From contig NZ_JBLWFK010000002.1 of assembly GCF_048323675.1 (NCBI RefSeq), positions 1,116,001 through 1,180,000 on the forward strand: 64,000 nt of DNA, given 5' to 3'. The translations under genes were made by a program, and so were the position numbers. This document shows, piece after piece, positions 34,521-42,287 of this stretch (position 1 is its first letter; each line of letters begins with the position of its first letter). Source of the DNA: Mangrovimicrobium sp048323675 (GTDB lineage: Bacteria > Pseudomonadota > Gammaproteobacteria > Pseudomonadales > Halieaceae). A model generated the notes under the pieces. It was not told where the DNA came from. It searched no databases and saw only the letters and a program-made list of their open reading frames with translations.

Positions 34521-35395
34521 ATGGCGCTCAAAACAGCTGCGTTACTTTTATTATAACTTTGTTCCATTTCTGCTTATGCAGAAACTACAGTCCCCAACAT
34601 TTTTAGCAATGGAACAATAGCCGATGCGGATGAAGTGAATGAGAACATCCAGGCTTTAGGTCAGGCAATAGACAATATACCAGCTGGGCCTCCGGACCTG
34701 ATGGACCCACTGGGCCTGCTGGGCCTGAGGGGCCTCCATCTGAGCATTCTGGAACCGGGAATTACTCCACAGCGGTAGGGCACGATGCTTCCGCATCTGG
34801 GGAGATGTCCACTGCGCTACAGGGACTTGCATATGGCGGATCCGCCACTGCTGTGGGGTACGCCAGCCGAGCTTCTGATGCTGGTTCGGCATTCGGTGTC
34901 AACGCTCGGGCAACCGCATTGCGCTCAACGGCACTGGGCGTAACTACTTCAGCCGACTTCGAAAATAGTACGGCCGTAGGCTTCGGTGCGAGAACAACTG
35001 CCGCCAATATGGTGCGTATCGGCAATACAGGTGTCACGAAAGTTGAGGGGCAGGTTGCGTTCAGTTCATCTTCAGACCGCCGCCTAAAGCAAGATGTTAA
35101 ACCTAGTCAACTTGGGCTTGAGTTCATAAATGACCTGACGCCTGTTCAGTACCGCCGGATAAATGACCCGAATAGTGGCACGGAATTTGGCCTGATAGCT
35201 CAGGATCTGCAAGCTGCGCTTGAAAGGAACGAAGCAACCGATTCATCGATGGTATCAGTGTCAGAGAATGACGGCATGATGAGTGTTCGTTATAACGACT
35301 TAATCGCGCCTATGATCGCCGCAATACAGGAGTTATCTGAGCAAAATCGCGAGCTCCGTCAACGCCTACAAGTGCTAGAGTCCGGTCAGAAATGA
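34521..35395 (+). pseudogene. Broken collagen-like/S74-chaperone (tail-fibre domain) exported protein
   Basis: An ATG at 34521 with GGAGG just upstream starts MALKTAALLLL, then TAA at 34554-34556. The same frame continues LCSISAYAETTVPNIFSNG and ADADEVNENIQAL, a usual start of these exported proteins. Around 34689-34695 one base is missing: past it the frame reads GPDGPTGPAGPEGPP collagen repeats, YadA-like head repeats (STALGVTTSADF, TAVGFGARTTA) and an intact S74 self-cleaving chaperone region (SDRRLKQDVKPS...YNDLIAPMIAAIQEL) to 35395. One nonsense codon and one frameshift make expression of the whole protein unlikely. Confidence 0.8.
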
Positions 35396-35601
35396 TAACC
35401 AAATTTGGCATATCAATCGGCCTGATGGCCACGTCGTCCTCCGCAGCAGCAGGCAACTGGGGAGACTCCTGGGGTGCGATGACATGGGGCGCCACGGCAG
35501 CATCAAACACTGTTACCGTGCCCGTTGATAGCATCTGGATGCTCGTCGCAGCATTGCTCACCATAGTCCTAATTGGTGCAGTGAGATCGCGAAAGAAGTA
35601 G
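35392..35601 (+). CDS. Small exported protein with C-terminal sorting-tag-like tail
   Basis: 69 residues; its ATG overlaps the preceding stop (ATGA), so it was coupled to the S74 gene. A weak signal (ISIGLMATSSSAAA) is followed by GNWGDSWGAMTWG and then VPVDSIWMLVAALLTIVLIGAVRSRKK, laid out like a PEP/IPTL-CTERM tag: Pro-containing motif, Trp, TM helix, basic end. The motif differs from the named classes. With its upstream partner broken it may be orphaned. Confidence 0.65.
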   Translation: MITKFGISIGLMATSSSAAAGNWGDSWGAMTWGATAASNTVTVPVDSIWMLVAALLTIVLIGAVRSRKK

Positions 35602-35622
35602 CCCTGTTGAAGGCTTATCTTG

Positions 35623-35646
35623 TCCCCGCTCATAGGGGAGTTTTTT
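35623..35646 (+). terminator. Rho-independent terminator
   Basis: TCCCC (35623-35627) pairs with GGGGA (35635-35639), followed by G and six T (35641-35646). It lies 22 bases after the small CTERM-like gene. Confidence 0.75.
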
Positions 35647-35680
35647 ATATGGGCGGTTAGCGACGTATAGAGTCAGCTAC

Positions 35681-35695
35681 AAGGCGAAAGCAGCC
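35681..35695 (+). repeat. Intergenic repeat copy j (left arm)
   Basis: AAGGCGAAAGCAGCC, matching the left arm with two differences. It is located between the terminator and the SCO gene stop. Confidence 0.65.
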
Positions 35696-35719
35696 AAGCT
35701 CCCCAGCGGTTATGGAAAT

Positions 35720-36403
35720 CTATCTAATGGTTTGGCCTTCTTCCAGGAGTAACGTTTCGAGATCATTGACTACCGTGTCCGCGTGGAGAAAGCCTGCGCT
35801 GTAAATATTGCGAATGCTTTTGCCTCGATCGATCAGGTAAACGCGAAGTATATGAGACATGCTGCCCGCGTAATTTCCTTCCTTATCGTAAACCTTTTGC
35901 CGAGACTGGCCGTATCCCTGCAGGATAGGCATTAATTCGACCTCGGAGTGCGTGGTAAGGAACCGCCAATCGAAATCTTTACGCTTGAAATGGTGAGAAT
36001 ACTTCTGCATAGCTTCAGGGGTGTCCAACGTCGGATCGAAGCTGAGACTGATGAGACGCACCTGATCACGAAGTTGTGTATCAACTACCAACCGTTCCTG
36101 CACCTGCTTCATCACGTAGCTGGCCAATGGGCAGCCATTTATATCGGGACAGTGCGTGTAGATGAATCCCAGGAGTATCAGCTTTCCGTCGAGCACATCG
36201 TACAGTCGCTGGGATCGGTCCCTGAGATCGAGTACTACCCCGTCGGCTGCCTTACCCAACGGCGGGAGGGAGTAGGTGCCGGGCGTCGGTGGTGTAAACG
36301 CAAGTTTTCCGTAGCCCGGCGCCAATACCGACGGCTCGCCACTGGCGTATGAACTGAAGAGGGGCAAGAAGCAGTAGAAGACTGCTGCCGCCCAGTATTT
36401 CAT
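35720..36403 (-). CDS. SCO1/SenC-family copper chaperone of the methanethiol oxidase cluster
   Basis: 227 residues with a signal peptide (WAAAVFYCFLPLFSSYASG). The thioredoxin-like SCO fold has FIYTHCPDINGCPLA with Cys85 and Cys91: the spacing is CX5C rather than the usual CX3C. SMSHILRVYLID carries the distal His184 expected for copper binding. Its ATG overlaps the mtoX stop, so the two are coupled. SCO genes beside mtoX and mauG are thought to mature the copper-dependent methanethiol oxidase. Confidence 0.88.
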   Translation of the reverse strand: MKYWAAAVFYCFLPLFSSYASGEPSVLAPGYGKLAFTPPTPGTYSLPPLGKAADGVVLDLRDRSQRLYDVLDGKLILLGFIYTHCPDINGCPLASYVMKQVQERLVVDTQLRDQVRLISLSFDPTLDTPEAMQKYSHHFKRKDFDWRFLTTHSEVELMPILQGYGQSRQKVYDKEGNYAGSMSHILRVYLIDRGKSIRNIYSAGFLHADTVVNDLETLLLEEGQTIR

Positions 36404-37725
36404 CGCGCAGCGACATCCGGCGCTTCATACAATGAATAAGCGCCGAAACGCATCTGGTGTGGTGCGCCCAGCTTCCGGTCGAAGAAATCGATGGCGAGTT
36501 TCTGCTCCAGTGTGTTGCCATTCCAGTCATAGACTTTCAGATACTGGAGGTCGGGACCAGCAGGTTCTGTCTTGTCCCAGTTCGCCAGTAGCGACGAGGT
36601 ATAGTAAACCCGCTTGCCATCCCAGCTCTGGCTCACCATGTTGACCTGTGAACCGATTTTTTTCTCATAGATCTGTTTTGCACTGTGTGGATCGCTAATG
36701 TCGAAGAGACGTGTCATTCCATCATTCCACGTATTGACCCACAGTCGCGTATCGTCGTTGGCAATGGAAATATCAACCGGTAACGGAATTTTCGCGGGAT
36801 CACCGATATCGCCCACCGCCTCGGCCTGCCACTGCCCGTCACCGTCCAGATAGACAAGCCAGATCTTTGAGGTGAGCGCAGTAGAGGTGAAGCAGTAGTC
36901 GTGATCTGCGTTCCATGCGCAACGAATTTCCAGTGGTGCACCGGGAACGTCGAGCACCTTGCGTGGCTGGCGCGCGTGCATATCCCATATCACCATGGTA
37001 TTGCCAAAGGCCTTCATCGCCTCCTCGTCCGCCATCATCGTGCCCAGGTTCATCATGTAGTTATTCCAGCCGGTGAAGGAGGATGTCAGCATGAGGTTCT
37101 TGCGCGGCAGCACACGGACGTCGTAACCGTAGCCGTCGGCGAATTGACCAGACTTCACCGCTCCCTGGAGGTTTTCGTCTGTGGGCATCCAGTAGGTGGC
37201 GACATAATCGCCGGCATTGGTGTACTCGACCAGCGCCGTTCGACCGCCGTGGTCGCGATTATTCGACAGGCCTGTCAGGATCATGCGACCCGGTAGAGCG
37301 TAATTGGTATGCGGTCCCACCACGCCACCGCTCTTGCCGACGAAATCAGAAATGGTCTTATGAAGCCGCGGGTTGGCTGGGTCTGTGTGGATATCGAATA
37401 TAAAGATCTTGCTGGTATCCAGCCCAGATGCCCAAAGGTAGCGCCGGTCATCCGTGAGCCCGGTGTGATGGGCTTCGTTGCGTCCTCCAACCGACAGGCT
37501 GGCGAGGACCTCGCCATAACTCTCGGACTCAGGATTAACATCGACAGTGACCAGCTTGTCCTGTTCATCGCCAATTCCCGGAACCCCCAGGGTCCAGACA
37601 TAGACGAAGTCTTCCTGCCCTTCGATTTTGGCCATATAGGGCGACATGCAGGTTTCATCGGCCAGGAGCCAGGGAGACAGTACAGTGGCGAGGGTGAACC
37701 AGAAAAACAATAGCAGGGTTCTCAT
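36400..37725 (-). CDS. mtoX: Methanethiol oxidase, SBP56 (selenium-binding protein) family
   Basis: 441 residues with a Sec-type signal peptide (LLLFFWFTLATVLSPWLLA). The mature start DETCMSPYMAKIEGQEDFVYVW, LVTVDVNPESESYGEVL, NEAHHTGLTDDRRYLWASG and GVVGPHTNYALPGRMILTG follow the SBP56 propeller order. The His-rich HHTG segment matches the proposed metal-binding region. The enzyme oxidises methanethiol to formaldehyde, sulfide and peroxide in the periplasm. GGAGG precedes the ATG. SCO downstream and divergent mauG complete the published mto context. Confidence 0.87.
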   Translation of the reverse strand: MRTLLLFFWFTLATVLSPWLLADETCMSPYMAKIEGQEDFVYVWTLGVPGIGDEQDKLVTVDVNPESESYGEVLASLSVGGRNEAHHTGLTDDRRYLWASGLDTSKIFIFDIHTDPANPRLHKTISDFVGKSGGVVGPHTNYALPGRMILTGLSNNRDHGGRTALVEYTNAGDYVATYWMPTDENLQGAVKSGQFADGYGYDVRVLPRKNLMLTSSFTGWNNYMMNLGTMMADEEAMKAFGNTMVIWDMHARQPRKVLDVPGAPLEIRCAWNADHDYCFTSTALTSKIWLVYLDGDGQWQAEAVGDIGDPAKIPLPVDISIANDDTRLWVNTWNDGMTRLFDISDPHSAKQIYEKKIGSQVNMVSQSWDGKRVYYTSSLLANWDKTEPAGPDLQYLKVYDWNGNTLEQKLAIDFFDRKLGAPHQMRFGAYSLYEAPDVAAR

Positions 37726-37780
37726 TGAAACCTCCTATAATAATTCTTGTTATGTTGGACAAAGCATAGACAAGTTCGCC
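37726..37780. promoter_or_regulatory. Divergent promoter region between mtoX and mauG
   Basis: Only 55 bases separate the two genes. GGAGG for mtoX (minus) and the sequence TATAATAATT at 37736-37745 are both here. TATAAT could be the -10 of a plus-strand promoter; no confident -35 is seen. Confidence 0.4.
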
Positions 37781-38959
37781 GTGTTGGCAAGTCGTGCCGG
37801 CTTTTGTATCGCGCTTGGTTTAGCGGTGGGTGCCGGCGCGCAAAATTTCGAAAACTCGCGGGAAATTGAGGCCATCGACGGACAAAGAATCGATTTGTCA
37901 ACCAACATAGCCGAACCACCCCTGGGTCTTCCACTCCAAACCCTGCCCCAGCGCAACCCGGCCACTCCGCTCAGAATAGACCTCGGCCGCAAATTGTTCT
38001 ATGACCGCCGGCTGTCCTTTAATCGCACTCTGTCCTGCGCGATGTGTCATGTACCCGAACAGGGCTTTACCCAGTACGAAGTCAGGACCCCCGTAGGCAT
38101 CGAGGGTCGCTTCGTCAGGCGCAACGCACCCTCCCTACTCAATGTTGGCTATCAAATATCCATCTTTCACGACGGTCGTGAATCCACGATAGAGAATCAG
38201 GTGTGGCAGCCATTACTGAACTTCAATGAGATGGCCAACCCGAGTATTGGCTTTGTATTGGCATCCCTACGGGAGGCTGAGGATTACGAGGGGCTATTCG
38301 AGGCGGCCTTCGAACAGGGTCTCACCGTGGAGACTGTCGGCATGGCCCTTGCGAGTTACCAGCGCGGGCTGGTGTCAGCCGATTCCCCGTTCGACCGCTG
38401 GTACTTTGGCGGAAACGAAGCGGCTTTGGATGCATCAGCCATTCGCGGTTGGCGCCTGTTTCAGGAACTGACCTGTGTCAGTTGCCACACCGTGGAGAAG
38501 GACTACGCACTATTCAGCAACGGAAAATTTTACGATACGGGTATCGGTTATGCACGCAGTATGGGAATCGGCAAGGACGCGATCTCGATCCGGCTTGCAC
38601 CGGGGGTCGAAGTGACGCCCACCGTAGACTTCCACCGCCCCCGGGCTAGCGACCTCGGGCGCTATGAGGTTACTGGAAAAACCGCGGACCGCTGGCGCTT
38701 CCGGGTACCGACTCTGCGCAACGTGGCTATCACCGCTCCGTACATGCATGACGGTTCATTGCCTGATCTGGAAGCGGTGATTGACCACTACAACGCCGGT
38801 GGGGTGCCTCACGAAAGCCAGGATCCGCGCATTCATCCACTGAACCTGGACGATGCAGCCAAGGCGGATCTGCTCGCGTTCCTCAAAAGCCTTACGGGCA
38901 GTAATGTGGCAGCGCTGGTGGCTGACGGTCGAAGTCAACAGATTGGTGATGGGCAGTAA
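37781..38959 (+). CDS. MauG/cytochrome c peroxidase-like di-haem protein
   Basis: 392 residues from the GTG at 37781; the frame is open to 37646 but that would overlap mtoX, and the GTG yields a signal peptide (ASRAGFCIALGLAVGAGA). Two haem c sites are present, CAMCH near residue 90 and CVSCH near residue 233. FRVPTLRNVAITAPYMHDGS is the conserved peroxidase C-terminal block. MauG proteins make oxidative modifications on partner proteins; beside mtoX it probably helps mature the oxidase. No strong ribosome-binding site is seen, so the start is uncertain. Confidence 0.85.
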   Translation: MLASRAGFCIALGLAVGAGAQNFENSREIEAIDGQRIDLSTNIAEPPLGLPLQTLPQRNPATPLRIDLGRKLFYDRRLSFNRTLSCAMCHVPEQGFTQYEVRTPVGIEGRFVRRNAPSLLNVGYQISIFHDGRESTIENQVWQPLLNFNEMANPSIGFVLASLREAEDYEGLFEAAFEQGLTVETVGMALASYQRGLVSADSPFDRWYFGGNEAALDASAIRGWRLFQELTCVSCHTVEKDYALFSNGKFYDTGIGYARSMGIGKDAISIRLAPGVEVTPTVDFHRPRASDLGRYEVTGKTADRWRFRVPTLRNVAITAPYMHDGSLPDLEAVIDHYNAGGVPHESQDPRIHPLNLDDAAKADLLAFLKSLTGSNVAALVADGRSQQIGDGQ

Positions 38960-39425
38960 GCATGGCAATTGGAGCGCGGCTCGAGAGAATTCTTACTGGA
39001 GTAGTCGCACAGCTCGGCTCTGAAGTGCGTATTCGTCTAATTGCGAAACAGGCGAAAGAGGCCTCCAGAGGTACTGATCGAAACTTGATCGGGGTAACTG
39101 CTTCGACCTCAAAGCAAACGTTTTCACTGATCACATTTGCTGGCCCGGAAGGAGTCGCTGCCACGTCTCTCCAGACGTCATGTTGTCAACTGGCGTCTAG
39201 AACTGTCCACCTGTTGACGCCCAGGACCGTCCAGTCTGTTTCGCCGGTTTTCTCCGCTGCCGCCTGAGTCCCTGATTCTCCTGGAAGCGATGGGAGTCGT
39301 TACCGGTCTCGGCATAGACCTGGGGCTTTGCCCCGAAGTGGTCGAATTGCACGACGGCTACCCCGTCGTGCTGGTCGGCGAGGTGCCGCCGGAATGCCGC
39401 CCCGAATCCACTGGAGAGTGGATTT
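38960..39425. other. Gap with repeat copy k and a coding-like fragment
   Basis: No complete gene. On the plus strand at 39290-39430 a frame reads GVVTGLGIDLGLCPEVVELH then GYPVVLVGEVPPE, with codon use like a real gene, but it has no clear start site and dissolves in the EthD gene on the other strand. It could be a gene remnant. I cannot assign a family. Confidence 0.4.
39049..39118 (+). repeat. Intergenic repeat copy k (both arms, long spacer)
   Basis: CAGGCGAAAGAGGCC at 39049-39063 and CTGCTTCGACCTCAAAGC at 39099-39116, with about 35 bases between, as in copy b. Confidence 0.72.
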
Positions 39426-39860
39426 TCAATCCCAGGACGGCTCGCCGCTGGGGGTATCGAAGACCGTGCCCTTTGGCTCGAATACAGTCCCGGTATCGCG
39501 CACCTCACAGGGAATCGTGACCGTTGCAGCGCGATCGATGATTCGATCCTCGTCGGCACGAAAGAGCGCATCGATTTCAGGCTGCAGCATGATCCGGTAG
39601 ATTTCCTCGAGTGATGCCTCGTCAGGCAGAATCCACTCGGATATGAGATCCCACTCCCATTCCCGAGGCCCGTAACCGCTGTTCGGCTCGCGTGAATCGC
39701 CGCCAGTGTATACCTGGGTGAAGTAATTACGTTGATAGGATGTAAAAAGGTGTCCGCAGAACTTTATCGCCATCGCTGCGTGCGAGTGCTCGAAGTGATC
39801 CCGGAACTGCTCGTGGGTCAGGTGTGATTTTCGCTTAATGAAGTGGAGTACCTTGTACAT
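39426..39860 (-). CDS. EthD-domain protein
   Basis: 144 residues from the ATG at 39860; GGAG five bases before it is inside the longer frame that opens at 39872. MYKVLHFIKRKSHLTHEQFRDH and FEHSHAAMA are typical of EthD/ferredoxin-like alpha-beta barrel proteins, with ADEDRIIDRAATVTIP near the end. EthD domains occur in degradative and polyketide pathways, often with unclear catalysis. It stands alone between repeat copies k and l. Confidence 0.78.
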   Translation of the reverse strand: MYKVLHFIKRKSHLTHEQFRDHFEHSHAAMAIKFCGHLFTSYQRNYFTQVYTGGDSREPNSGYGPREWEWDLISEWILPDEASLEEIYRIMLQPEIDALFRADEDRIIDRAATVTIPCEVRDTGTVFEPKGTVFDTPSGEPSWD

Positions 39861-40523
39861 GTGTTTCTCCATTGTTTTGTGCGCAATTCAGGGCGAGCGG
39901 CTACGTATCGCCGGAGCCGCCCAAACCCGCTAACGCCGTGTCGTGTTACTTGTCAGTTGCATTGGTCACAAATCAGCCCCGGTCAACCGGCGTATCGAAA
40001 AAAGTCCGCTGCCTGCTGCTCCGTTCTTGAACTGCAATGCTTTATCAGGGTGAAGTGTCTTCAAATTTGTGCCGGGATATGGGAACTATTTTACGGTTAT
40101 CAAATGAAATGTTACCAGGCAGATGGAATCGTATTTGTGCATTCATAATCCCCGCAACGTCCATGTATGAAATCACTTTGCGGACGGTTGATTTTTTGGC
40201 ATTGACTGGAGACGTGAGAGCGCACTCTATCAAGCAAGCGAGGAAGAAGGGAGAGCCATGATTTTAAAACGCAACCTGATTGTTTTCCCCGGGAAATACC
40301 TTCGGAGAAAAGTAGGGACCCGTTAGTCGCCAATGTATGCAGTTCGAATTCACGGCAAACTTCTCTGCCCTCGCTTTATTAACTGCATGTCAAGGGTTTA
40401 AGTCACCTCTAGCCAATATCCAGAGATGCGACGTAGTGACTGCATATAGGCGAAAGCGGACCTCTGCAATTGCACCGCCTGCAATCACTTGCAAGGTAGC
40501 GCCACGTCATCGGCCGAAGTGTA
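39861..40523. other. Long gap with little coding signal, ending in repeat copy l
   Basis: 663 bases, visibly A+T-rich. The only start with a good ribosome-binding site (GGGAGAGCC then ATG at 40258) opens a 22-codon frame to 40326, overlapping by four bases a 74-codon frame (40037-40261). Neither looks like a known protein. The gap may hold a decayed gene or regulatory RNA. Confidence 0.4.
40447..40490 (+). repeat. Intergenic repeat copy l (left arm clear, right arm diverged)
   Basis: TAGGCGAAAGCGGACC at 40447-40462, then TGCAATTGCACCGCCTGCAA in place of the right arm (40466-40485). TGCAATTGCA is itself a perfect palindrome. This is the rightmost copy seen. Confidence 0.68.
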
Positions 40524-41009
40524 TTACGTAAGGCGCTCGTTCAGTTTCTTTTGCATGTTGACCCCCGTCACCTCGAAGCCAAGCCTTTTGTACAAAGCGA
40601 TAGCTCCTTCGTTGAACGCAAAAACATGTAGGCCAATGCTCTCCAGCCCCAACGCTGCCAAGTGCTCTTGAATAGAGATGAAAGCATCGGTTGCGTAGCC
40701 TTGCCGGCGGAATTCCGGTTTGATTTCCACGTCATAGACAAAGGCGCTGCGTTGTCCGTGATTGTCCTGAATGGCGCACCAGATATAGCCGACAGCGGCA
40801 CCATCCGGCGACGCGAGGATTTCAAAGAGATAGTTATCTGGCGTATCGATGCCCTGTGGCAGTAAATCCCTTAACTCTGATATTGCCCTGTCGTGTGCGC
40901 CTTCCGGTAACCACCTGCCGGACTTGATGTTGTCATCCGCGTAGGCCGTAGCCGAGGACAGCAGGAAGAGGTTGAATTCCTCCTCCCGCATGGGCACAAG
41001 TACCGTCAA
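40524..41009 (-). CDS. GNAT-family N-acetyltransferase
   Basis: 161 residues from a TTG at 41009, chosen because AGGGGAG lies six bases upstream; the frame extends to a TTG at 41039. EIKPEFRRQGYATDAFISIQ is motif A (RxxGYA) for acetyl-CoA binding; LHVFAFNEGAIALYKRLGFEVTG is motif B. MREEEFNLFL near the start is typical of a subgroup acting on small amines or peptides. The substrate is unknown. It marks the right end of the repeat-separated region. Confidence 0.82.
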   Translation of the reverse strand: MTVLVPMREEEFNLFLLSSATAYADDNIKSGRWLPEGAHDRAISELRDLLPQGIDTPDNYLFEILASPDGAAVGYIWCAIQDNHGQRSAFVYDVEIKPEFRRQGYATDAFISIQEHLAALGLESIGLHVFAFNEGAIALYKRLGFEVTGVNMQKKLNERLT

Positions 41010-41086
41010 AACATTCTCCCCTGGGCGACGCTGTAGCAATTTTCAAAAATCTCGAGCAATTTATAAAAACCCATTAGCGCTTCCCT

Positions 41087-41701
41087 TCAATCCGTCAATT
41101 TCTGTTTTTCAGCCCGATATATTGAAACCGTACGAAACTCCGCCGACTCATCCAGGTCCGGCAAGGTGCAACTCTCACGCCTGTCGATTAATTGGTAGGG
41201 CGGAAAATCAAAATCCTTCACCCGCGAATCCGCCACCAGCACCGCGGGTGACCGCTGCACAAATTCCGCCAGCCAGGGCAGGTTTTCCCGGTCGTAGAGC
41301 ACATCGGCAACGGTGATCAGGTCCACTGCTCCCGTCACCGCATGGTAGTCATCGCTGAGTGTCAGGCTGACCCCGTTCAACTGTGCGTTGATGGCAGTCG
41401 CCTCCAGCGCGAGGGGATCGATGTCGCAGGCGATGACTTCCGCCGCGCCGGCAAGCGCTGCGGCAATGGCGACCACGCCGGAGCCGCAACCGAAGTCGAG
41501 CACCCGCCTGTCTGCTACCAGGGCCGGGTTTTCGAAAATGAATTCCGCGAGCACCTGCCCGGAGGCCCAGCAGAATACCCAGTACAGCGGGTCGTCCATG
41601 ATGCGGGCCATCGCCTGTGCATCCAGCGCCTGGCGCGGATAATCGGTAGCCAGCAACAGCAGGCGAAGATCGGGCAGCACGGGGAGCGCCTGAACCTGCA
41701 A
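41087..41701 (-). CDS. Class I SAM-dependent methyltransferase (ETFB-lysine methyltransferase-like)
   Basis: At least 204 residues. VLDFGCGSGVVAIAAALAGA is the SAM-binding motif I, ACDIDPLALEATAINAQLN motif II, and DLITVADVLYDRENLPWL the DxxY region of the METTL20/Nnt1 type. YWVFCWASGQVLAEF is the conserved motif upstream of the SAM site. The first usable codon is a TTG at 41701, but the frame stays open with plausible sequence (ERLAARIAQTIPGGEL) back into the DUF805 gene, so the true start may be an upstream non-ATG codon. Confidence 0.78.
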   Translation of the reverse strand: MQVQALPVLPDLRLLLLATDYPRQALDAQAMARIMDDPLYWVFCWASGQVLAEFIFENPALVADRRVLDFGCGSGVVAIAAALAGAAEVIACDIDPLALEATAINAQLNGVSLTLSDDYHAVTGAVDLITVADVLYDRENLPWLAEFVQRSPAVLVADSRVKDFDFPPYQLIDRRESCTLPDLDESAEFRTVSIYRAEKQKLTD

Positions 41702-41774
41702 TTCGCCGCCCGGAATGGTTTGCGCAATGCGCGCCGCCAGCCGTTCAGCCTGGTCGGCGCAGGGGAGCGGTGAT

Positions 41775-42164
41775 TCAGGCCTCAGCCGCCATGCCTCCCT
41801 CGACTCCCTTGGGATTGGGGCCGAAACGGTTGCTGCCCGGTGTGCCGTCGAGCACGTAGAACACCAACAGTACGATGCCGCCGATCAGGGGGATGAATCC
41901 CACGAGAATCCACCAGCCGCTGCGATCGGTATCGTGCAGCCGCCGGATGGCCACGCCCAGGGCGGGCAGGAAAATCGCCAGGCAGTAGATACCGCTCAGG
42001 ATACCGACGCCCACTTCCGGGTCATAGGTGCCGAAGAGGCTGTCGACAAAGGAAAGCACCAACAGTGCGATGATGTTGAACAGCACAAAAAACCAGTATT
42101 CCTTGCGGCGTGCCCGGCCATCGAATACCGCGTATTTTTTCAGAACATCCAGGTACCAGTTCAT
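41775..42164 (-). CDS. DUF805 family membrane protein
   Basis: 129 residues with four TM helices. FDGRARRKEYWFFVLFNII and LPALGVAIRRLHDTDRSGWW are the two DUF805 signatures, and the C-terminus DGTPGSNRFGPNP is the usual family tail. Function unknown, inner membrane. GGGGA lies eight bases before the ATG; the methyltransferase follows downstream, perhaps overlapping. Confidence 0.92.
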   Translation of the reverse strand: MNWYLDVLKKYAVFDGRARRKEYWFFVLFNIIALLVLSFVDSLFGTYDPEVGVGILSGIYCLAIFLPALGVAIRRLHDTDRSGWWILVGFIPLIGGIVLLVFYVLDGTPGSNRFGPNPKGVEGGMAAEA

Positions 42165-42287
42165 AGATTTGTCCCCTGCAGGCTGCTGTTATTGAAATGA
42201 ACCGCTCACTCCTCACTGTAGCCAGCGGTTCACCGCCGTCAAGTTTTTGCCCCGTCGGCCTGCACCGTCAATGCACCGCGGCGTCCA

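Noticed and set aside
34409..34606. 65-codon plus frame before the S74 pseudogene
   Set aside because: It overlaps the better-supported ATG at 34521 in another frame and has no homology signal.
19024..40490. Chromosomal integron with attC sites
   Set aside because: The repeats are directional and lie between modules, but they lack the paired RYYYAAC and GTTRRRY cores in a consistent place, genes face both ways, and no IntI is in the window. Kept as a comparison, not as a call.
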